This document shows positions 11,933 through 19,646 of a stretch of 31,388 nucleotides of DNA, piece after piece. This DNA comes from a virus, in IMG/VR virus record IMGVR_UViG_3300031974_002514, positions 1 to 31,388 of that record; one strand, given 5' to 3'. Made by a program: the position numbers and the translations under genes. The notes under the pieces are model-generated. The model did no database searches. It worked only from the letters and a program-made list of their open reading frames with translations, and was not told the DNA's origin. Position 1 is the first letter of the stretch. Each line of letters begins with the position of its first letter.

Positions 11933-11970
11933 ATAAGCTGGCTTGGGTAATTCGCAAAAAGGTTAAATAA

Positions 11971-12471
11971 ATGGCTAGTTTTTATATATCAGACCCAAAA
12001 GTATTAAATTTATTAACAATCAACGACCAAGATTGGCGTATTTACAGCTATTTATGCCAACAATTTAATGCAAAAGAGCTAAAATCCTTCATTAGATTAG
12101 TTAATATAGCTGGTCAATTCCAAATATCACTGGAAAACGTCCAAAAATGCCTGGATAAGCTAAGCAAAATAGAAATCGAAGGATTAAAATTAATTAGTAT
12201 CCAGGACACTGGCTCTTATCTTAAATTTGATATGCCAAGGCACAAAGCTTTTATCCAAAGCCTTGGATTTAAAAAATACAATACAAGCAGAGGCTGGAGA
12301 AGCTTAAAACAGCACGTCTCACCAGAGATAAAACATAACTATAAATATGCTGACCTGGACCAATATCAATTGGAAGAGAAGCTTACCAGTTTGCCAATAG
12401 AGGAACTTAATCAAATGAAAGACAGCGATGTCAAATATCCGTGGGTGTTACGTAAATGCAAAAAAATTTAA
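11971..12471 (+). CDS. Winged-helix-like early protein, divergent from the repressor candidate
   Basis: The 166-residue protein begins with a helical region (VLNLLTINDQDWRIYSYLCQ). An HTH-like segment (FIRLVNIAGQFQISLENVQK) and a possible beta wing (GLKLISIQDTGSYLKFDMPR) follow, the order of a winged helix. The C-terminal half is charged. It is read away from the 509-residue regulator across only 38 bases, with AAAAAGG about nine bases before its ATG. A replication initiator, activator or Cro-equivalent would fit here. With no other replication gene in view, an initiator role is worth considering but unproved. Confidence 0.55.
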   Translation: MASFYISDPKVLNLLTINDQDWRIYSYLCQQFNAKELKSFIRLVNIAGQFQISLENVQKCLDKLSKIEIEGLKLISIQDTGSYLKFDMPRHKAFIQSLGFKKYNTSRGWRSLKQHVSPEIKHNYKYADLDQYQLEEKLTSLPIEELNQMKDSDVKYPWVLRKCKKI

Positions 12472-12914
12472 CAAGAATTATTGAAGAAAAAATAAAATTA
12501 GAAAAAGAGATTGAAAGCATTTTATATGATGCTGCCTTTTGTGAACGGTTCATTGCTAAACCAAATAACAACAGATGTCCTACAATGTATAAGCTGCTTG
12601 AAACTTATTATGATAAAGCAGACTGGGGTTTCCATGAAAAACCAAAACTAAAATTACGTGCAAGTCCAAGGCAAATGACCAGGTATGATTTAGCAATTGA
12701 TTTGCTTTTAGAAATTACAAATGATGTATTTGAAAATCCTATAGAAGCACGAAAGCTTTTGTGGCTTCGTGCAAATAAGTTTGCCTGGACCAAGCTTGGT
12801 AAAATGTTTGGTTATCATCGTGTTAGAATTAAACAAAGATATGAGACTATCTTAGAGCGGTTAGCTAATAAAATTAGAATTAACATTGACAAATACGACA
12901 GATTATTTAGTTAA
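12456..12914 (+). CDS. DUF6362-like helix-turn-helix protein, candidate late regulator
   Basis: The 152-residue protein resembles DUF6362 of alphaproteobacterial phages. A central segment (RASPRQMTRYDLAIDLLLEI) is followed by RKLLWLRANKFAWTKLGKMF and GYHRVRIKQRYETILERLAN (residues 99-138), a sigma-like HTH. The gene overlaps the winged-helix gene by 16 bases. It lies directly before the strong promoter and leader hairpin at 12969-13058, a typical place for an antiterminator or late activator. The family's role is not established, so the late-regulator idea is from position and HTH only. Confidence 0.65.
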   Translation: MQKNLTRIIEEKIKLEKEIESILYDAAFCERFIAKPNNNRCPTMYKLLETYYDKADWGFHEKPKLKLRASPRQMTRYDLAIDLLLEITNDVFENPIEARKLLWLRANKFAWTKLGKMFGYHRVRIKQRYETILERLANKIRINIDKYDRLFS

Positions 12915-12968
12915 TTTCTTTATCCTCAAAATATTTTTTTAATAATAATATTATATTCTCCCAACCAG

Positions 12969-12996
12969 TTGACCAATAAGAAATCAGCTGTATAAT
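12969..12996 (+). promoter_or_regulatory. Sigma70-type promoter for the late operon
   Basis: TTGACC (12969-12974) and TATAAT (12991-12996) are separated by 16 bases, a near-consensus pair in a non-coding gap of 168 bases before the small-terminase operon. Transcription would start near 13003. The inverted repeat TTTTACTG / CAGTAAAA (12996-13003 / 13021-13028) overlaps the -10 edge and start and could be an operator. It is the best promoter seen in the window. Confidence 0.75.
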
Positions 12997-13020
12997 TTTA
13001 CTGTTGTAATTAAAACAGTT

Positions 13021-13058
13021 CAGTAAAAATAAGTTTCATTTCTTTTTTACTGTTTTTT
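13021..13058 (+). terminator. Leader hairpin with T-run (possible attenuator)
   Basis: CAGTAAAAA (13021-13029) pairs with TTTTTACTG (13044-13052) around a 14-base loop, followed directly by six T (13053-13058). It lies about 20 bases after the predicted start of the late transcript and before the first late gene. The pairing is AT-rich, so termination would be partial. This position suits control by antitermination. An alternative reading is an AT-rich operator. Confidence 0.5.
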
Positions 13059-13082
13059 CTTTTCCAACAGGAAATAAATATT

Positions 13083-13292
13083 ATGAAGTTTAAACTACAG
13101 TGTATGAGTTACACTAGACAATCTAATTATACTGTTCCTTGCAATGGAGTTGGTATCTTACTCAAGAACGGAAACATCAGATGTAAAAATCACGGTGGTA
13201 AATCTACAGGACCAAGAACAGAATTAGGAAAACAAAAATCATTACGAAATTTAAAACAGTACAGAGACAATGAAAGCTTTAACAATCAGTGA
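13083..13292 (+). CDS. Small phage protein with HGGKSTGP motif
   Basis: The 69-residue protein has Cys8 and Cys20, then CKNHGGKSTGPRTELGKQKS. The 'C.NHGG.S.GP.T..G' motif is frequent in small phage proteins located near terminase genes. It may bind a metal through Cys/His, and its function is unknown. AGGAAA precedes the ATG by about eight bases. It overlaps the terminase small subunit gene by 23 bases and is the first gene behind the late promoter. Confidence 0.65.
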   Translation: MKFKLQCMSYTRQSNYTVPCNGVGILLKNGNIRCKNHGGKSTGPRTELGKQKSLRNLKQYRDNESFNNQ

Positions 13293-13677
13293 AGATACAA
13301 AACAAGACATCATACAAGAATTGATGCTTGGAACTCCACTGACTAAAATTTGCCAAGCTAAAGATAAGCCAAGCCTTGCAACATTCTATCGTTACCTTGC
13401 TAAGCATAAAGATTTTGCAAATGATATAGCGACTGCCAGGAAGGCAGGAGCGCAAACATTATTAGACCGTATGATTACTGAATTAGATAATGCAGATAAT
13501 AAAAATATTATGGTCGTAAGAGAGAAGCTGCAACATTATCGTTGGCTGTCTTCTAAACTTTTGCCAAGCATCTACGGAGACAAGCAAGAGATAGTTACTG
13601 ATAATAAGATTGAGATAACCTGGAACACTAACGCTAATACAAATACAAATACAATTGAAGCGAAGGTGATTGAATAG
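13270..13677 (+). CDS. terS: Terminase small subunit
   Basis: The 135-residue protein has an N-terminal HTH-like region (ILGT-type helix: QELMLGTPLTKICQAKD, then PSLATFYRYLAKHKDFANDI) and a following ARKAGAQTLLDRMITEL helix, the familiar pattern of small terminases that recognise the packaging site. The middle is helical (oligomer core). The Thr/Asn-repeat tail (NTNANTNTNTIE) is low complexity. It is followed by a 227-base gap, the 64-residue gene and the large subunit, the usual order for packaging genes. Confidence 0.8.
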   Translation: MKALTISEDTKQDIIQELMLGTPLTKICQAKDKPSLATFYRYLAKHKDFANDIATARKAGAQTLLDRMITELDNADNKNIMVVREKLQHYRWLSSKLLPSIYGDKQEIVTDNKIEITWNTNANTNTNTIEAKVIE

Positions 13678-13904
13678 TTCCGTAGCAGCAACATTGAGTT
13701 GTCTGGTTATTGCGTCATGGAGTACGGAATGAAATAGTTCTGCACCATATCTGCACCAAGTCTTTTAGTTTTATTGAATTTATTAGTTAGAGTTATTGCC
13801 TAACAAGCAATTGACCATCAAAAAGTACAGAAAAGTAAACAGAAACCTAAAAAAAGACCAACACCTCAAAATCTGGGTGACGGCTCTATACGTATATTAT
13901 TCCG
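13678..13904. other. Non-coding gap with an 11-bp-spaced TGCACCA pair
   Basis: This 227-base gap between the small terminase and the next gene contains CTGCACCA at 13740-13747 and again at 13751-13758. This has the same core and 11-base spacing as the attP arm repeats ten kilobases away. A TTGACC at 13811-13816 lacks a good -10 box at normal spacing. No ORF of note is present. It may hold an integrase-binding, packaging (cos/pac) or regulatory site. Confidence 0.5.
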
Positions 13905-14099
13905 ATGAAAGACACTGACAAACTCAAAGACAAATTCAAAGAAGTGAACGCAGTTACATTTACCACATACGGTAAACAATTAGTAATGTGCTTCTCAGGT
14001 TTTGAAGAAGAAGAGGACCTAAAAGAGTTTGCAGACTTTGTATTTGCCAAAATAAAGATGCAATACAATCATCAAGAAGAACCACCGCAGTTTCACTAA
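13905..14099 (+). CDS. Small protein upstream of terminase large subunit
   Basis: The 64-residue product begins MKDTDKLKDKFKEVNAVTFT and contains GKQLVMCFSGFEEEEDLKEF, ADFVFAKIKM. A beta strand and an amphipathic helix are likely. The start has no clear ribosome binding site. Its stop overlaps the terminase ATG (TAATG), so the two are coupled. Similar short genes often lie before terL in marine podoviruses, with unknown role. Confidence 0.6.
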   Translation: MKDTDKLKDKFKEVNAVTFTTYGKQLVMCFSGFEEEEDLKEFADFVFAKIKMQYNHQEEPPQFH

Positions 14100-15370
14100 T
14101 GAAAATAGTTATTCCTTACACTCCAAGGAAACAACAAGCATTTGTTCACCAGGAGTTAGATAAACATAGATACGCTGTTTTATGCTGCCATCGTAGATGG
14201 GGTAAAAGCGTAATGCTCATTAATCACTTAATCAAGTGTGCAATGACATCAACAAGACATCAACCTCGCTATGCTTATTTAGCTCCAACGTATTCGCAAG
14301 CTAAAAAAATTGCCTGGGATTACATCAAGCAGTTCGCTGGAAAAATACCTGGTACAAAGTTTAATGAAACAGAGTTACGAGCAGATTTTCCAAATGGTGC
14401 ACGTATCATGCTGTTGTCATCTGAAAATCCAGATAGTTTAAGAGGACTGTATTTAGATGGAGCGGTAGTCGATGAGGCTGCGCAAGTAAAGCCAAGTGTA
14501 ATTGATGAAGTGATAACACCTGCGCTTTCAGACAGAAAAGGTTTTTTATATATCGTTGGAACTCCCAAAGGTATGGGTAATCTTTTTTATGATTACTATC
14601 AAAAGGCACAAGCAGATGAGAAATGGTTTCTTCACATTGCTAAAGCCTCTGAGACCAAACTGATAGACCAAGAAGAATTAGACAATGCTCTAAAAATAAT
14701 GGGTGAGTCTAAATACCAACAAGAGTACGAAAGTTCTTTTATTGGAAATATCCAAGGTTCAATCTACGGAGAAATCCTAACTCAGTTGGAAGATAAGAAA
14801 CAAATTACTCGTATTCCTTATGACCCAGCATACCCAGTCAGTACAGCATGGGATTTAGGATACAACGACCACAACGTTATTATCTTTTTCCAAAATAACG
14901 GATTAGCAGTGAACGTGATTGATTATTATGAAAATAAGAATGAAGCGTTACCGCATTATGTCCAGGTGCTAAAAGAAAAAGATTATGTTTATGATAATCA
15001 TTATGCACCACACGATATTGAAGTTACAGAATTTTCAACGGGCCGTACCCGCAGAGAGGTTGCTTACCAACTCGGAGTAAAGTTTAGAGTTGTTCCAAAG
15101 ATTAGTTTGGAAGATGGCATACACTCAACAAAGATGCTGCTTCCTCGATGCTACATTGACGTTGATAATTGTACTAAGCTCATAGATGCACTTAGACATT
15201 ATCATCGTAAGTATAACGAGAAAGAGCGTATTTATAATTCTAAACCTGTTCACTCTTGGTCCAGCCATGCGTGTGATGCGTTTAGAACTCTAGCAGTTGG
15301 TTTAAAAAATTTAAATCCAATGGCTGCAAACCGACAACAACAACACGAAACAAATTACGAGGTATTATAA
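14099..15370 (+). CDS. terL: Terminase large subunit (packaging ATPase/nuclease)
   Basis: This 423-residue protein packages DNA into the prohead and cuts it. The ATPase half has a Walker A-like loop HRRWGKS (31-37), Walker B AVVDEA with Asp125/Glu126, and the GTPKG motif (155-159). The RNaseH-like nuclease half has Asp252 in STAWDLGYND, an acidic/His site at YAPHDIE (Asp306) and Asp393 in SSHACDAFRTLA. Length is normal for podovirus-type terminases. It starts at the stop of the upstream gene, and its stop shares bases with the next ATG. One of only two GANTC sites in the window is here (14705-14709). Confidence 0.95.
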   Translation: MKIVIPYTPRKQQAFVHQELDKHRYAVLCCHRRWGKSVMLINHLIKCAMTSTRHQPRYAYLAPTYSQAKKIAWDYIKQFAGKIPGTKFNETELRADFPNGARIMLLSSENPDSLRGLYLDGAVVDEAAQVKPSVIDEVITPALSDRKGFLYIVGTPKGMGNLFYDYYQKAQADEKWFLHIAKASETKLIDQEELDNALKIMGESKYQQEYESSFIGNIQGSIYGEILTQLEDKKQITRIPYDPAYPVSTAWDLGYNDHNVIIFFQNNGLAVNVIDYYENKNEALPHYVQVLKEKDYVYDNHYAPHDIEVTEFSTGRTRREVAYQLGVKFRVVPKISLEDGIHSTKMLLPRCYIDVDNCTKLIDALRHYHRKYNEKERIYNSKPVHSWSSHACDAFRTLAVGLKNLNPMAANRQQQHETNYEVL

Positions 15371-15597
15371 TGGGAAGTATTTTTTCACCAAAGATGCCAG
15401 CTCCACCACAAATGGTGATGCCTGAGCCTGATGATGTTCCTTCTGCTGAAGATGAAGCAAGAGAGAAACAGGAATTAGAAGACGCAAGAAGAAGAGACAG
15501 AAACCGTAAAGGCAGACGTTCTACTATTCTTACTGGCACAGGCTTAGATGATGTGGCTGATGAAAATATTAAAAAGAAAACTTTATTAGGAGGCTAA
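15370..15597 (+). CDS. Small virion-region protein, first of a tandem pair
   Basis: The 75-residue product has a Pro/Met-rich N-terminus (MGSIFSPKMPAPPQMVMPEP), an acidic middle, then RNRKGRRSTILTGTGLDDVA and KKKTLLGG at the end. The 'GRRSTILT...KTLLGG' block is frequent in a small phage protein family located between terminase and portal, whose role is unknown. It is coupled to terL by a one-base overlap and is clearly related to the next gene, with 'RRSTILT' and 'KTLLG' shared. Confidence 0.65.
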   Translation: MGSIFSPKMPAPPQMVMPEPDDVPSAEDEAREKQELEDARRRDRNRKGRRSTILTGTGLDDVADENIKKKTLLGG

Positions 15598-15598
15598 T

Positions 15599-15820
15599 AT
15601 GGGTGGCAATCCGTTTAAAAATAAACCAGCTCCACAACCAACACCAAAGAGTGAAGAGCAGCCAAAAGTACAAGCACAGATGGACGCTCCAAAAGATGAT
15701 GATGTAGAAGCTCAGCAATCATTAGACAGAAAAAGAAAAGCGAGACGTTCTACAATTTTAACAAGTTCTGTTGGAGCAAACGAAGATGTGATGCTCGGCT
15801 ACAAAACTTTACTAGGATAA
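15599..15820 (+). CDS. Small virion-region protein, second of a tandem pair
   Basis: The 73-residue product has a Pro-rich N-terminus (MGGNPFKNKPAPQPTPKSEE), an acidic/Gln middle, KRKARRSTILTSSVGANEDV and a YKTLLG end. It shares the N-terminal MG...P-rich start, the 'R.RRSTILT' core and the 'KTLLG' tail with the preceding gene, so the two are paralogs from a tandem duplication that has diverged. An AGGAGG in the previous gene's end supplies the ribosome binding site. Function is unknown; a portal-associated role is likely from position. Confidence 0.65.
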   Translation: MGGNPFKNKPAPQPTPKSEEQPKVQAQMDAPKDDDVEAQQSLDRKRKARRSTILTSSVGANEDVMLGYKTLLG

Positions 15821-15824
15821 TTTA

Positions 15825-17441
15825 ATGCAATCACAAGAATACAGAAATCTTTCATCTTCTCTAAAAGATAATTTATCTAGGCTTATGGAATTAAGGTCCA
15901 CGTGGGAAAGCCACTGGCAAGAAGTATCGGACCTGGTACTACCAAGGAAAGCTGAAATAACTAAAGAGAGGCAAAGAGGCGACAAACGTAACGTACAAAT
16001 ATTTGATGCAACGGCTGTTCACGCCTTAGAGTTATTAGCAGCTTCATTACATGGTATGCTGACTTCTTCCGCTAATAGGTGGTTTTCTCTACGTTTCAAA
16101 GAAACTCCTTTAAACGAAAACGATGAAGCAAAAGAATGGTTAGAAGATGCAACAGAGCGAATGTATGTAGCTTTTGCTCGTTCTAATTTTCAACAAGAAA
16201 TATTTGAAAGCTATCACGACTTAATTGCTTTCGGTACTGCGTGTTTATTAATTGAAGAAGATAAAGAAGATATACTTCGTTTCTCTTCTAGACATATCAA
16301 AGAATTATTTATTCAAGAAAACGAAAAAGGTTTTGTTGATACGGTATATCGAAAATTTAAAATGTCAGCGCAAGCTGCTGCTGCAAAATTTGGATTAGAA
16401 AATTTATCAAAAGAAATAAACGATACGGTAAAAAAGAAACCGTTTGAAGAATTTGAATTTGTTCATGTTGTCAAACCAAGAAGAGAATATGACGAAAAGA
16501 AAATTGATAAAAAGAATATGCCGTTTGAAAGCATATACTTTGAATATAAATCAGGACACATTATTTCAATTGGTGGCTTTAAAGAATTATCATATGTCGT
16601 ACCACGTTATTTAAAAGCTTCGACAGAAATCTACGGCAGAAGTCCTGCAATGAACGCACTGCCTGATATTAAGGTTTTAAATAAAATGGTGGAGAACGCT
16701 TTAAAAGCGGCAGCCAAACAGATTGACCCACCATTGCTAGTTCCTGATGATAGTATGCTAAATCCAATTCGTATGTCTCCAGGTAGTTTAAATTATTACC
16801 GAAGCGGAAGCAGAGATAGAATTGAACCATTACAAATCGGACAAGCAACACAAGTTACATTAAATTCAGAAAACCAAAGAAGACAAGCGATTGGTCGAAT
16901 GTTTCACGTTGACCAACTTTTAGTTACAGAAAATAGAAATATGACTGCAACAGAAGTAATGCAGCGTAACGAAGAAAAGATGAGAATACTTGGTCCTGTA
17001 CTTGGAAGACTACAATCAGAATTACTTCAGCCGTTAATTATTAGAGTATTTAATATTATGGTGAGAAATAAAATGTTTACACCAGCGCCAGAAATTTTGG
17101 CAAATCAAGAAATTGATATTGAATATGTTTCACCCATGGCGGTTGCTCAAAAGTCTCAAGAATTAAATTCTTTGATGAGAGGTATCGAGTTATTTGGCTC
17201 AATGGCACAAATGCTACCTGTGATGGATTTTATCGACGAGAACGGACTTGTGAAGCAATTGATAAAAACGCTAGGCTTGCCAGCTAAAGTAATTAAATCC
17301 GACCAACAAGTTCAACAAATACGTGAGCAAAGACAAGAGCAACAAATGCAACAAGCACAAATGCAGCAACAATTAATGGAAACACAAATGGCAAAGAACG
17401 CAGCTCCATTAGCAAAGGTCGTAAGTGAACAACCAGAATAA
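15825..17441 (+). CDS. Portal protein (head-to-tail connector, T7 gp8-like)
   Basis: The 538-residue protein matches the podovirus head-tail connector family. The N-terminal RLMELRSTWESHWQEVSDLV is followed by HALELLAASLHGMLTSSANR WFSL. Later come KASTEIYGRSPAMNALPDIK and the DQLLVTENRNMTATEVMQRN loop, then an inner crown. The portal forms the twelve-fold DNA entry channel and tail attachment point. The C-terminal 60 residues are Gln-rich (repeated QQxQQ), with a helical barrel character. It is four bases after the small paralog and overlaps the next gene by 17 bases. Confidence 0.93.
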   Translation: MQSQEYRNLSSSLKDNLSRLMELRSTWESHWQEVSDLVLPRKAEITKERQRGDKRNVQIFDATAVHALELLAASLHGMLTSSANRWFSLRFKETPLNENDEAKEWLEDATERMYVAFARSNFQQEIFESYHDLIAFGTACLLIEEDKEDILRFSSRHIKELFIQENEKGFVDTVYRKFKMSAQAAAAKFGLENLSKEINDTVKKKPFEEFEFVHVVKPRREYDEKKIDKKNMPFESIYFEYKSGHIISIGGFKELSYVVPRYLKASTEIYGRSPAMNALPDIKVLNKMVENALKAAAKQIDPPLLVPDDSMLNPIRMSPGSLNYYRSGSRDRIEPLQIGQATQVTLNSENQRRQAIGRMFHVDQLLVTENRNMTATEVMQRNEEKMRILGPVLGRLQSELLQPLIIRVFNIMVRNKMFTPAPEILANQEIDIEYVSPMAVAQKSQELNSLMRGIELFGSMAQMLPVMDFIDENGLVKQLIKTLGLPAKVIKSDQQVQQIREQRQEQQMQQAQMQQQLMETQMAKNAAPLAKVVSEQPE

Positions 17442-17640
17442 AAAAATAGAAGATTTAAAAAACGCTTACAAAATAACTTTTGGAAGTGACCACGGTAAAC
17501 AAGTTTTAGATGACTTATCAAAGAGATGTCATGAGTTTAGCACTACTCATATAAAAGGTGACAGTCACGAAAGCGCTTTTTTTGAAGGACAAAGAAGTAT
17601 TCTTGTTTGGATAAAAAGCATTATCAACTCCAAAACATAG
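17425..17640 (+). CDS. Bbp19-like small phage protein
   Basis: The 71-residue product starts at GTG (17425), overlapping the portal end. YKITFGSDHGKQVLDDLSKR, then GDSHESAFFEGQRSILVWIK fit the 'F.t..G..VL.DL......F.....H..AF.EGRR.V...I' pattern of the Bbp19-like family found between portal and scaffold in many podoviruses. The role is unknown, probably in assembly. No strong ribosome binding site is seen and translation is probably coupled to the portal gene. Confidence 0.65.
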   Translation: MNNQNKKIEDLKNAYKITFGSDHGKQVLDDLSKRCHEFSTTHIKGDSHESAFFEGQRSILVWIKSIINSKT

Positions 17641-17648
17641 AGGTTAAA

Positions 17649-18488
17649 ATGGAAAATCAGGCAACTGCACCAGAGGTGCAATCTGAACAGACAGAAGCTG
17701 TTGTTCAGGAAACACAAACACAACAACCTGAGCAGACAACTCAGACTAACTTTCAAGAATTAATACCTGAAAGTTTTAAAGAAGAGAAATCTTTACAAAA
17801 TTTTAAGAACATGGAAGATTTTGTAAAAAGTTATCTTCATTCACAAAAATTAGTTGGAGCAAATAAAATACCTGTTCCAAACAAACACGCTACAGATGAG
17901 GACTGGGCTGAAGTTTATAATAAGCTTGGCAGACCAGAAACTCCTGATGGTTATACATATTCTTTTAAAGAAGATGAAATTGACCAAGAGCAGCTAAAAG
18001 GTTTTAATCAAACCGCTCACAAATTAGGATTACTTCCTAAACAAGCTGAGAGTTTAATTAAATACTATAATGAAATGAACGCTACTCAATCAGCAAAAGC
18101 TGAAGAGCAAGCTCAGGCTAAACAATTAGAAACTGAAGAAGAACTTAAAAAAGAATATGGTCCTCAGTTTCATAAACGTTTGGACCAGGCAAAAAAATTA
18201 GCAACAAGTTCATTTGGTGAAGATTTTTTAAATAATACAATTTTAAAAGATGGTTCACGATTAGGTGATAACTTGACTGTTATTAAAGCGTTCTCTGAAC
18301 TTGCAGATAAATTATCAGAAGATGAAATTATTAAAGGTGATGGTTCATCTTATTTAACTGCTAGTGAAATAGAAAAAGAAATCGCAGAATTAACTGAACC
18401 AGGTTCAGCTTACTGGGATAAAGGACACCCCAACCACAAAAGAGCGGTTGATGAAGTGTACAAACTAAGGCAGCAACTCAATGGCTAA
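17649..18488 (+). CDS. Capsid assembly scaffold protein
   Basis: This acidic, helical protein of 279 residues starts at ATG 17649, with GAGGTT seven bases upstream; the longer frame from 17607 overlaps the previous gene and is unlikely. The Gln/Glu/Thr-rich N-terminus (QSEQTEAVVQETQTQQPEQT) is followed by NFKNMEDFVKSYLHSQKLVG, GRPETPDGYTYSFKEDE and a C-terminal region with YWDKGHPNHKRAVDEVYKLR. This matches the scaffolding protein family of T7-like and marine podoviruses. Scaffold directs capsid shape and leaves the prohead. It lies between portal and capsid, as expected. Confidence 0.88.
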   Translation: MENQATAPEVQSEQTEAVVQETQTQQPEQTTQTNFQELIPESFKEEKSLQNFKNMEDFVKSYLHSQKLVGANKIPVPNKHATDEDWAEVYNKLGRPETPDGYTYSFKEDEIDQEQLKGFNQTAHKLGLLPKQAESLIKYYNEMNATQSAKAEEQAQAKQLETEEELKKEYGPQFHKRLDQAKKLATSSFGEDFLNNTILKDGSRLGDNLTVIKAFSELADKLSEDEIIKGDGSSYLTASEIEKEIAELTEPGSAYWDKGHPNHKRAVDEVYKLRQQLNG

Positions 18489-18675
18489 GTTTGAACCAGC
18501 TGAACAAGAAATCACCGATATTGAAATCAGGTTAGAATGTTTGCGTCTTGCAACTGAATTTGCACCTGAGTATCAGCGAAAAGAACCATTACCAGTCGCT
18601 GACCAATATTATGATTGGGTAAAACAAGTTTCAAAGAAGACAACTCGTAAAGAGCCTTCTAAGAAAAAAGTCTAA
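18481..18675 (+). CDS. Small protein between scaffold and capsid
   Basis: The 64-residue product has EITDIEIRLECLRLATEFAP and PVADQYYDWVK, with a Lys-rich tail. Small proteins of this size with 'EIRLECLRLA.......' occur between scaffold and capsid in marine podoviruses; the function is unknown. The gene overlaps the scaffold gene by eight bases. The protein is helical and soluble. Confidence 0.6.
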   Translation: MAKFEPAEQEITDIEIRLECLRLATEFAPEYQRKEPLPVADQYYDWVKQVSKKTTRKEPSKKKV

Positions 18676-18767
18676 TTGCAGACTATAAACGCAAAGACGA
18701 GAACCTCGTAAGAGGACAATCAAATCGACAATCAATCAAACACTAACTCAAGAAAAGGAGGTTTGCT

Positions 18768-19631
18768 ATGTCAAACCAAATTACTACATCTTTTGTTCAA
18801 CAGTATTCGAACAATGTGATGATGCTTAGCCAGCAAAAAGGCTCTCTTCTTAGAGGTGCGGTTGATGTCGAAACTGTGGTCGGTAAAAATGCTTTCTTTG
18901 AAAGAATTGGAGCTGTAACTGCTGTCAAAAGAACTACTAGACACGCAGACACACCACAAATCGATACTCCACACTCAAGACGAAGAGTATCAATGGTTGA
19001 TTATGAGTACGCTGATTTAATCGATAACCAAGATAAAATCCGTACATTAATTGACCCCACATCTTCATACGCAACGGCTGCGGCAATGGCTCTTGGTCGT
19101 TCTATGGACGATGAAATTATCGCCGCTGTTTCTGGTGATTCTTATGGAGGAGAAACTGGTTCAACTACTGTTGCGCTTCCTTCTGCTCAAAAGATTACTG
19201 AAGCATCAACTGGCGGTATGACGATTGCTAAACTAAGACAAGCAAAAGAAATCATGGACAGTAACTCTGTTGACCCAAGTTTACAGAGATATATTGTTGT
19301 TGGCCCAAAACAAATTTCTGATTTGTTAGGAACAACTGAAGTGACTTCAAGTGATTTCAACACTGTTAAAGCTTTAGCAAATGGCGAAGTTAACCAATTC
19401 CTTGGTTTTAACTTTATTACATCAAACAGGTTAGACTTATCGTCTTCTAAAAGACTTTGTTTAGCGTTCACATCACAAGCAATCAAATTGGCTTTAGGTC
19501 AAGATTTGATGACTAGAATTGATGAGCGTTCTGACAAAGGTTACGCAACTCAGGTTTACGTATGTATGTCTGTAGGCGCAACTAGAATGGAAGAAGAGCA
19601 AGTTGTAACCATACAAGCGCATGAAGCGTAA
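18768..19631 (+). CDS. Major capsid protein
   Basis: The 287-residue protein has the features of marine podovirus capsids. The N-terminal FVQQYSNNVMMLSQQKGSLL is followed by RHADTPQIDTPHSRRRVSMV, DYEYADLIDNQDKIRTLIDP and a C-terminal VYVCMSVGATRMEEEQVVTI. It would adopt the HK97 fold and form the icosahedral shell. A perfect AAAAGGAGG lies about seven bases before the ATG, the strongest ribosome binding site in the window, fitting high expression. The 92-base gap upstream contains a small hairpin (ACGAG-AAC-CTCGT). Confidence 0.92.
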   Translation: MSNQITTSFVQQYSNNVMMLSQQKGSLLRGAVDVETVVGKNAFFERIGAVTAVKRTTRHADTPQIDTPHSRRRVSMVDYEYADLIDNQDKIRTLIDPTSSYATAAAMALGRSMDDEIIAAVSGDSYGGETGSTTVALPSAQKITEASTGGMTIAKLRQAKEIMDSNSVDPSLQRYIVVGPKQISDLLGTTEVTSSDFNTVKALANGEVNQFLGFNFITSNRLDLSSSKRLCLAFTSQAIKLALGQDLMTRIDERSDKGYATQVYVCMSVGATRMEEEQVVTIQAHEA

Positions 19632-19646
19632 TAGGAGGCTAAAATT

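Noticed and set aside
13811-13840. Promoter TTGACC before the 64-residue gene
   Set aside because: No acceptable -10 box at 16-18 bases; left as unassigned.
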